From Viola odorata (lineage: Eukaryota; Streptophyta; Magnoliopsida; Malpighiales; Violaceae), in assembly GCA_963691705.1 (NCBI GenBank), contig OY829537.1:76591352-76655351 (forward strand): a DNA stretch of 64,000 nt, read 5' to 3'. Shown piece after piece: positions 56,773 to 64,000 of this stretch. Each line of letters begins with the position of its first letter. The stretch's first letter is position 1. Under the pieces are notes generated by a model that was not told where the DNA came from, made no database searches, and saw only the letters and a list, made by a program, of their open reading frames with translations. The position numbers and the translations under genes were made by a program.

Positions 56773-57262
56773 AGCTTATCGCTTTGTTAGTAGCAACATA
56801 TGTTATCGAAAAGTTTTAATTACCTTGGGGTATTTGTCGCGCGATCTCCCTTCTTACTTAGCACGATCCCCCAAAGATGTCGCTTGTGCCAAATTTTCTG
56901 CACCTTTTCACTTATCACTTTGTTAGTAGCGACATTTATCATAAAATTTTAATTACCTTGGGGTACTTGTCGCGCGATCTGCTTTCTTACTTAGCACGAT
57001 CCCCCAAAGATGTCGCTTGTGCCAAATTTTCTGCACTTTTTTCATTTATCACTTGTTAATAGCGACATATTATCAAAAAATCTTAATTACCTTGGGGTAT
57101 TTGTCGCGCGATCTGCTTTCTTACTTAGCACGATCCCCCAAAGATGTCGCTTGTGCCAAATTTTCTGCACCTTTTTCATTTATCACTTGTTAATAGCGAC
57201 ATATTATCAAAAAATCTTAATTACCTTGGGGTATTTGTCGCGCGATCTGCCCCGATGTCGCT
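56773..57262 (+). repeat. Tandem array, about 133 bp x 3.6
   Basis: Units start at ccttggggtatttgtcgcgc: 56823, 56956, 57090 and 57224 (spacing 133, 134, 134). Each contains cacgatcccccaaagatgtc and ttgtgccaaattttctgcac. Units are about 95 percent alike. It lies downstream of antisense gene D in Tat-2; no such array is in Tat-1. Confidence 0.9.
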
Positions 57263-57265
57263 CGT

Positions 57266-57433
57266 GTCCCGTACTCTTCCAGCCAAACTTCACCGGGTTT
57301 GTCCCTTCCGGTTACTAGCTGTGGTACGGTGACCTTTCACTTCCGCGCATGTCCCGTACTCTTCCAGCCAAACTTCACCGGGTTTGTCCCTTCCGGTTAC
57401 TAGCTGTGGTACGGTGATCTTCAAATTTCTTCA
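57266..57433 (+). repeat. Tandem duplication, 85 bp x 2
   Basis: gtcccgtactcttccagcca begins at 57266 and again at 57351, and the two units match almost completely to ggtacggtga. Confidence 0.88.
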
Positions 57434-58009
57434 ATCGGCCGGGGAAGTTCCCTCACCCACAGCGCCGCCTGATCAAGGCCGGTCACCATGAGGATAGGAC
57501 TTTTCACTTCCTCAGCGTTGCCCTCACACCTTGGAGCGTGCCCTCACTTAACGAGGTGCCTATGTTAGCGCCACCATCGTCAGGATAGGATTTTCACTTG
57601 CGAGGTGGAGTTTTTATCTTCCCTAGGGTCGTGCCTCACTTAATGATCATCCGCCTTTATGAGCACGGGCTGTCACAAGGATAGGAATTTACACCCCCAG
57701 GGGAGTCGGCGCGTGCCCTCCCTGGGTTTCCCCAGAATAGGATTTTTCACTCCCGACAGTGCTGGAAAGTGTCTCCTCTTGGCGAGCCGCCTGATCAGGG
57801 CCGGCCTCCCAAGGCTAGAATTTTTCACTTCCAGCACCATCTATTAGGATCGCCGGGGTGTGCCTTGTCTTACTGATCTGTCCGCGTCAGTCCATTCCGC
57901 TCCTAAGGTTAGGACTTTTCACCCCCGACATCCTCTTTTCCTTGTCATCTGCACATTACACAGACAACCAACAAGGAAACAAAAATATTTCCACAACAAT
58001 TGTTAGATC
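57434..58009 (+). other. Tat-2 spacer with degenerate repeats
   Basis: Five or six copies of a motif with aggatagga or aggttagga followed by ttttcactt and a 'tgccctcacttaacgaggtg' part. It is the inverted counterpart of the Tat-1 spacer at 12466-12960. No gene is seen. Confidence 0.7.
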
Positions 58010-58985
58010 ATGCCACACGGCATGTCACATTTCAATTTAGAAAACCATGCCCACGGCATGTTGTATTTCACAAATTTCACAAATTTCACATTCATGCTCA
58101 ACGGCATGTTCAAATTTCAATTTCAGAAACCATGCCCACGGCATGTTGTATTTCACAAATTTCCCAAATTTCACATTCATGCTCAACGGCATGTTCAAAT
58201 TTCAATTTCAAAAACCATGCCCACGGCATGTTGTATTTCACAAATTTCACAAATTTCACATTCATGCTCAACGGCATGTTCAAATTTCAATTTCAAAAAC
58301 CATGCCAACGGCATGTTGTATTTCACAAATTTCACATTCATGCTCAATGGCATGTTCAAATTTCAATTTCAAAAACCATGCCAATGGCATGTTGTATTTC
58401 ACAAATTTCACAAATTTCACATTCATGCTCAACGGCATGTTCAAATTTCAATTTCAAAAACCATACCAACGGCATGTTGTATTTCACAAATTTCACAAAT
58501 TTCACTTTCATGCTCAACGGCATGTTGAAATTTCAATTTCAAAAACCATGCCCACGGCATGTTGTATTTCACAAATTTCACAAATTTCACATTCATGCTC
58601 AACGGCATGTTCAAGTTTCAATTTCAAAAACCATGCCAACGGCATGTTGTATTTCAGAAATTTCACAAATTTCACATTCATGCTCAACGGCATGTTCAAA
58701 TTTCAATTTCAAAAACCATGCCCACGGCATGTTGTATTTCACAAATTTCACAAATTTCACATTCATGCTCAACGGCATGTTCAAATTTCACAAATTTCAC
58801 ATTCATGATTAACGGCATATTCAAATTTCAATTTCAAAAACCATTCCAACGGCATGTTGTATTTCACAAATTTCACAAATTTCACATTCATGCTCAACGG
58901 CATGTTCAAATTTCAATTTCAAAAACCATGCCCACGGCATGTTCAAATTTCCATTTCAAAAACCATGCCAACGGCATGCTCAAAT
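58010..58985 (+). repeat. 85-bp minisatellite, about 11 units, each with two CATG-type palindromes
   Basis: Unit starts (ATGCCCACGGCATG or variants) are at 58047, 58132, 58217, 58302, 58378, 58463, 58548, 58633, 58718, 58843, 58928 and 58965. Spacing is 85 bp except one 9-bp deletion (76), one 125-bp composite and the shortened last unit (37). Each unit has catgcccacggcatg (arms catgcc/ggcatg), tandem 'acaaatttc' ninemers and a second acggcatg after tgctca. The right end runs into the stop codon of Tat-2 pol (58980-58982 on minus). Confidence 0.95.
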
Positions 58986-60680
58986 TCTAGCATGATATAA
59001 TTTTAATCTAGCAATATTCCAAGAGTTAGGTAAGGGAGTACCGTCAACCGCTTCAAGGTGATACGCTCCCTTTCCGATAACACGAGTGACGCGATACGGG
59101 CCTTCCCAATTTGAGCTGAGCTTCCACATTCGTTGGCCCGCCGCCCATTTATCCCTGAGCACGAGGTCTCCTACTTTGAGCAGCCGCTCCTTAACACGTC
59201 TGTTGTGATACCGTGCCATTCTTCTTTTGTAGTACATTATTTTTAAGAGGGCATCCTCTCGCGCCTCAGGGAGCATGTCGAGGTTAGCTCGTAGCTTCTC
59301 CTCATTTAATTCCTCCTTGAAATATTCAACCCTCAAGCTTAGGGTGCCAATTTCGACGGGCGTTACCGCTTCAATGCCAAAAGCCATCGCAAAAGGCGTC
59401 TCACCCGTGCTTGTCTTGACGATCATGCGATAGGCCCACATTACATAGGGTAGCTCATCTGGCCACTTCTTTTTCGACCCCTCAAGATTTTTCTTGATGC
59501 CGCTCAGAATGCTTCGGTTGGTCACCTCCGCCTGGCCGTTAGTCTGGGGATGCGCCACAGAGGAGAACCTCTGTTCAATCTGAAATTCTTCACACTGCTC
59601 CTTGAAGAAGTGGCTGGTGAATTGCGCCCCATTGTCACTAACTAGCACTCGAGGCACCCCGAAGCGCATGATCACTTGGTGCTTAAAGAAGTGCCATACT
59701 TTTTCCGTCGTAATAGTGGCCACCGCTTCCGCTTCTGCCCACTTAGTAAAATAATCCACTGCCACGATTACAAACTTCAGTTGCGACCTCGCCTTAGGAA
59801 AGAGGCCTAAGATGTCGATTCCCCACTTAGCAAAAGGACAAGGCGCCACGATTTGGGATATTTCGGTGGCAGGTCGTCGAGGGATTTTGGCAAATTTTTG
59901 ACATCTATGGCACGACTGCACAAAGTTGTTACAATCCCTCCGAATAGTGGGCCAATAGAATCCTGACCAAAACACCTGCGCGGTTATGGTGCCACCCGAC
60001 ACATGCATGCCGCAGATGCCCTCATGGATCTCGCGCATGGTATGGAGACATTCTTGTTCTGTTATGCATTTCGCGGCCAGGTGCGAGAAGCATCTCCGAA
60101 TTAGTGTCCCATCATAATAAGTGCACCTCGCCGCCTGCCTTAATACTTTTTTCTTTTCTGCATTGTCGCTTGGGAGCTCGTCGTGCTTCAAAATTTTTAT
60201 CACAGGGACCCTCCAGTCCTTTTCGATCTCCTCTATACATAGCGACAGCTGTTCTTCCATGAAGGACGGCAATGACCTTTCTTCATAGTACACGTCCTCT
60301 GGAATGGAGGCCTCCTGATTAGCCGCCGTCTTGGCGAGACTATCCGCCTCAGTATTACCCTCTCGTGGGATGTGCTCAAAAGCGACACACAGACCGCTTT
60401 GTTCCATTTCTGCCAGCTCATTTTTCACTTTCGAAAGATATTGCGCCATCATCGGCTCTCTAGCTTGGGAATGTCCCAAGACTTGATCAATTATCAGCTT
60501 GGAGTCCCCTCGCATTATCAACCGCGGGGTTCCAGTTACCAGGTCATTCTCAGTTTTGGCGAAAAGATTCCTCCCTACTCTAAGCCCTGCCAATAACGCT
60601 TCATACTCTGCCACGTTGTTGGATAGTGGTTGTAGGATCCTGATGGCGTGCCGCACTTGCATATCGTGTGGCCCGACCAT
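58980..60680 (-). CDS. Tat-2 second RNase H (C-terminal part) and integrase, intact frame
   Basis: A 566-codon uninterrupted minus frame, the end of the pol polyprotein and not a separate gene. It has AEYEALLAGLRVG and GDSKLIIDQVLGHSQARE of the second RNase H. The HHCC region of integrase follows (HTMREIHEG to CHRCQ), then the catalytic triad: GIDILGLFP, VSDNGAQFTS and NGQAEVTNRS. In the first motif the usual GPFP reads GLFP. The C-terminal domain is NWEGPYRVTRVIGKGAYHLE. Everything Tat-1 lost by the deletion at 11648 is present here (VWHFFKHQ). TGA stop 58980-58982 overlaps the minisatellite. Confidence 0.88.
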   Translation of the reverse strand: MVGPHDMQVRHAIRILQPLSNNVAEYEALLAGLRVGRNLFAKTENDLVTGTPRLIMRGDSKLIIDQVLGHSQAREPMMAQYLSKVKNELAEMEQSGLCVAFEHIPREGNTEADSLAKTAANQEASIPEDVYYEERSLPSFMEEQLSLCIEEIEKDWRVPVIKILKHDELPSDNAEKKKVLRQAARCTYYDGTLIRRCFSHLAAKCITEQECLHTMREIHEGICGMHVSGGTITAQVFWSGFYWPTIRRDCNNFVQSCHRCQKFAKIPRRPATEISQIVAPCPFAKWGIDILGLFPKARSQLKFVIVAVDYFTKWAEAEAVATITTEKVWHFFKHQVIMRFGVPRVLVSDNGAQFTSHFFKEQCEEFQIEQRFSSVAHPQTNGQAEVTNRSILSGIKKNLEGSKKKWPDELPYVMWAYRMIVKTSTGETPFAMAFGIEAVTPVEIGTLSLRVEYFKEELNEEKLRANLDMLPEAREDALLKIMYYKRRMARYHNRRVKERLLKVGDLVLRDKWAAGQRMWKLSSNWEGPYRVTRVIGKGAYHLEAVDGTPLPNSWNIARLKLYHARI

Positions 60681-62061
60681 GTAGATTCCGGCTCCCGCCA
60701 GTTCCTGATTTCTGGCGCCGTCTACATAGATGAACCATGTGTCCGCTGGGACCTCTAAGAATGGGATCTTTGCATCGCTTTCTTTCTTTTCTGGCGGCTC
60801 CGCCGCGCTGTCCCCAGCGAACGTTCACTCGGCTATGAAATCCGCCAAAACCTGAGCTTTTACAGACGGCCGAGCTTTGTACTGTAATCCATATTGCTCT
60901 AGCTCGATTGACCAGATCAACATCCTCCCCGAGGATTCTGGTTTCCTGAAAATCCTTCTCAAAGGCTGATCCGTGAGCACAATGACCGGATGGGCCTGAA
61001 AATACCTGTCCATCTTTCGTGTGGACTGTATCAGGGCGAACGCTACCTTCTCTAGGTGGGTGTACCGCACCTCGGCATCTTTTAACACATGACTGACGAA
61101 GAAGAAAGGTCGGTGGGAATAGTTATCCTCCCGGACCAGAACAGCGCTGACTACTTCGTCTGCGACGCCAAGGTACAAAAATAACGTGTCGCCCGGCTCT
61201 GGTCGCGTTAGTACTAAACTGGACGACAAATAAGCTTTCAAATTCATGAACGCTTCTTCGCATTCTTGTGTCCACCCAAAAGGAGCTCTCTTGCGTATAA
61301 CTTTGAAGAACGGCAGGCACTTTTTGCCCTGCTTAGAGATGAACCGTCCTAGAGCAATGACGCGTCCCGTCAATCTCTAGACCTCCTAAAGAGTTCGCGG
61401 CGATACCATATCATGGATGGCCTTAATCTTTGACGGGTTTGGCTGGATGCCCTTCTGGCTAACCACGTACCCGAGGAATTTTCCCACCTGAAATGCAAAT
61501 GCACACTTGCGGGGGTTTAGCTTTATCTGGTACTTTCTCAACGTATCAAATACTTCCTGTAAATCGGCCAGATGGTCCTCGAAACTTCTACTTTTGACCA
61601 ACACATCGTCTACGTATGCTTCTACATTTCTCCCGATTTGTTTTTCAAACACTTTGTTGGCCATACGCTGGAAAGTCGCTCCTGCATTCTTTAGACCGAA
61701 CGACATCGCCGTGTAGCAATAAGTGGCCTTCGAGGTCATAAATGCCGTCTTTTCCTCATCCTCTTTGGCCATAGGGATTTGGTGGTATCCGGAATTGGCG
61801 TCCAAGGAACTCAAATACGCGTACCCTGCCGCTTGATCGACCAACTGATCAATCCGAGGGAGCGGATAACAATCCTTAGGGCAAGCGTCGTTCAAGTTGG
61901 TGAAATCAATACACATGCGCCAGTCTCCGTTGGGCTTGCGGACTAAGACGGGGTTGGCCAGCCAAATGGGATATTGAACTTCTCGAACGAATCCCGCGTC
62001 TGACAATTTCGCTCTCCTTATCAATCACCCCCGCCTTTTCCACGGAAAATGCTCACCGCTT
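60681..62061 (-). pseudogene. Tat-2 reverse transcriptase and RNase H, damaged
   Basis: Minus frame continuous with the integrase part. RT has NGDWRMCIDFTNLN, DANSGYHQIPMAKEDEEKTA, FGLKNAGATFQR and YVDD at 61605-61616. RNase H has LYLGVADEVVSAVLVRE and LTDQPLRRIF. Damage includes two stops near 61374-61385 between RTL and RLTG (Lys and Gln in Tat-1), TGA at 60825 (Cys in Tat-1), and two stops and a frame change at 62024-62061 where gag-protease meets RT. The catalytic residues are kept. Confidence 0.85.
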
Positions 62062-64000
62062 CTACTGAACTGGCGTGGCGTGTGGGTCGACGTTGAGTCG
62101 ATGCTCAGCCACTTCCCTGGACACGCCGAGCATGTCCGCTGGTTTCCACGCGAACTCTCCTTTACACTTGTTCAACAGCCGAGCCAATTGTGCTCTCTCC
62201 TCGAGAGTCAGTTTGTCGCTAACCTGGAAACTCACCTTGTCATTTCCCTGGACAGGGATGGGTACCATCGCGTCTGCTGGCTGGGTTCGCCTCTCATCCC
62301 TTTGCTCGTAGGGATCCGCTGCCACACACACATATTGATCATAGCTCTTTTGAATCATGAGCGAGTAGCACTCGACGGCTAACTTTTGGTCGCCCTTGAT
62401 CGACACTACCCCTTCCCACGAGGGGTATTTCATCCTGAGATGTTTCTGAGATACCGCCACCCCAAAACGATTGAGGAATGGCCGCCCTAGAATGGCGTTA
62501 TACGGTAGGATGAGATCCACGACCAAGAACGTTAATTCTTCTGATCGTTTTGATGCATCTTCTCTGAAATACACAGGCAGCGCTATGATTCCAATTACTG
62601 GTATAGGGACACCGTCCACCCCTATGATTGGTTTCTTGCAGGGTGCCAGTTCGTCGGCAGGGCATTTCATGAGATTATATGCTTCCAATGAAAATAGATT
62701 TACCGCGCTGCCATTATCCACGAGGGTCCTTCGCACCCCATGGCTCCCAATAACCGGCGTGACCACTAACGCATCATTATGAGGGAAGACGACGCCCTTC
62801 TCATCCTCTTCTGAAAAAGAGATTACCATCCTATCCAGCGCATCAATCGCTCCCTTTATTGTCGGCTGGCCTTCCCGTTTTTGCTTCTCTCCTGTCAGGG
62901 GCATTGTTGGGGTAATCTCGTCCAAGAACGATGTGCCCCCAGCAATAATGTTTATGATGGGGACGTCCTCATCGTGCATCATTAGCAACTATTTTCCCCT
63001 TGCGCCAGAAGTTCCGCCGCCTCCAGGGGGAGGAGGCAATTGATGGTCGCCTAGTGCTCCGCGCGGGGGGTCACTCTTGGCTTCTTCTCTCATTCGAGTG
63101 GCAAACTCTCCAAGGTAGCCTTCTTCTAGCAGTCGCTTTGTTGCCAATTTTAACTCCCTGCATGCCTCTGTTGAATGCCCCTTAACCTTATGGAATTTAC
63201 AAAAAGTGTTTTCTCTTCCTCCCATGACCACCCCTGGCTTCACAGGGGCGGGATAGCGAATCGGCAAGTTCCACTGTTGAATGATGGCTAAGATTTCCGC
63301 TCGTGGGAGTGTAAGGGGAGGAAGGTCGAGATCATATGCTCGACCCCTAGGAGGGTCCGTCTGTCGCTGAACATTCTAACCGCCGCCCCTTCCTCTGGAG
63401 AAGTTACCCTTCTGGCGAGTCGACGCCCTGGGGATGTGATCTTTCCGCTGGGTGTATTCATCACCCGGACAGGTATCTCGTACCGCACTGGCTTGAGCCG
63501 CAGGAGCAGGAGGGGCGCCCTGGGGCGTATCCCGCATTCTGATTCTATACTTCTCCTCTTCCATCCTCGCATAATTGTGAGCCTTCAACCTTAACGCATC
63601 TAAGGTCGTTGGGGGGGGGTCTACCATCAACGTATCTTTCAGTTTCCCATATCCACAATTTCGCTTCAGAGCTTCTATAGCAAAATCGATAGTGATACCG
63701 GGGGTCAATGACATTTCCGTATCAAAATGGCCCAAATAACTATTCAAAGACTCCTCTGGTTTTCTACATATATCAAACAAGGCTGCCGCGGATTTCCGAA
63801 TAGGAATGGCTGTGCTGAAGCGACTCTTAAATTTGGCCTCTAGTTGCTGGAAACTGTCAATTGATCGAGCAGGAAGCCCTTCAAACCAGAGGCGAGCCAC
63901 TCCTGACAATGTCATGACGAATATCTGACACAACGCCGCGTCGCTGTGCGTCTGAAACTGAACGAAATCCTTCACCTTGTTAAGATGTGAAATGGGGTCT
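62062..64000 (-). pseudogene. Tat-2 gag and protease, damaged and cut by window edge
   Basis: Minus frame entering from the right edge. It has the gag core IFVMTLSGVARLWFEGLPAR, the zinc knuckle CKFHKVKGHSTEAC near 63197-63156, and the protease VDNGSAVNLFS near 62729-62697 with the same DNGS as Tat-1. Stops lie near 63376 and 62989 where Tat-1 is open. A run of nine G at 63607-63615 is in frame as a Pro-rich linker on minus. Alignment with Tat-1 supports the same reading frame for gag and protease. Confidence 0.85.

Larger units (their letters stand above)
45916..64000 (-). mobile_element. Tat-2: second Tat-type retrotransposon, minus orientation, 5' end outside window
   Basis: The 3' LTR is at 45916-46461. 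Antisense genes A, B, C and D lie on + at 46691-56646, tandem arrays and spacer at 56770-58985, and pol-gag on minus from 58980 to the edge. Every block matches Tat-1 in order, inverted in the window. The LTR is clearly related to, but well diverged from, the Tat-1 LTR. An Athila-type element sits inside antisense gene C. The 5' LTR, primer binding site and gag start are beyond 64000. Confidence 0.92.

Noticed and set aside
58010..58985. CRISPR-like look of regularly spaced repeats
   Set aside because: Units abut with no unique spacers, and this is plant DNA; it is a minisatellite.
58000..58990. Long open frames of up to 270 codons in all three + frames
   Set aside because: They are produced by the 85-bp minisatellite, whose period is not a multiple of three and whose unit has no stop in any + frame. 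There is no codon structure.
1..64000. tRNA, rRNA or other structured RNA genes
   Set aside because: None was recognised by eye; only primer binding sites resembling tRNA 3' ends were seen. A tRNA or covariance-model scan would settle it.

Overview
The window is eukaryotic plant nuclear DNA, most likely from an angiosperm with a medium to large genome and probably a eudicot; I cannot name the species. At the left edge is the 3' part of one real host gene, a double B-box zinc-finger transcription factor resembling BBX22/LZF1 (exons 924-1358 and 2113-2358, + strand). Almost everything from about 3.5 kb onward is nested transposable elements.

Layout. 1-2358: BBX22-like gene, with the first B-box exon to the left of the window. 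3.5-5.6 kb: AT-rich repeats holding a non-autonomous hAT-like element (4208-5517, 8-bp target duplication), itself carrying a Stowaway-type MITE (4369-4628). 5881-20720: a complete Ty3/gypsy LTR retrotransposon of the Tat type (Tat-1), with LTRs 5881-6418 and 20192-20720 and the 5-bp duplication aaaag. Its gag-pol lies on + and is pseudogenised. Four genes lie on the opposite strand between pol and the 3' LTR. 22173-24163: solo LTR of an Ogre/Tat-like family, minus orientation. 24900-30647: 3' part of an Athila-type element on minus (Athila-A). 30648-39225: Athila-type element on plus (Athila-B), with an LTR fragment lodged between gag and protease. 39226-45915: Ogre/Tat-like element on plus, inserted in Athila-B. 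45916-64000: a second Tat element (Tat-2) in minus orientation, inserted in the Ogre-like element and running off the right edge. Its four antisense genes therefore lie on +, and its third is split by a deleted Athila-type element (50530-53461, duplication aggtg). Between its pol and antisense genes are large tandem arrays.

How the parts work together. Tat-type pol has protease, reverse transcriptase, two RNase H domains and integrase. The most notable feature is the antisense block. The same four genes (called A, B, C and D here) occur in the same order in both Tat copies. TATA-like boxes stand at matching distances for B, C and D, and short introns of C and D sit at homologous positions. 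C and D are paralogues resembling the plant 'gypsy-type transposase' family. This looks like a conserved accessory module transcribed against the retroelement genome. The order of insertion on the right side is Athila-B, then the Ogre-like element, then Tat-2, then the small Athila-type element.
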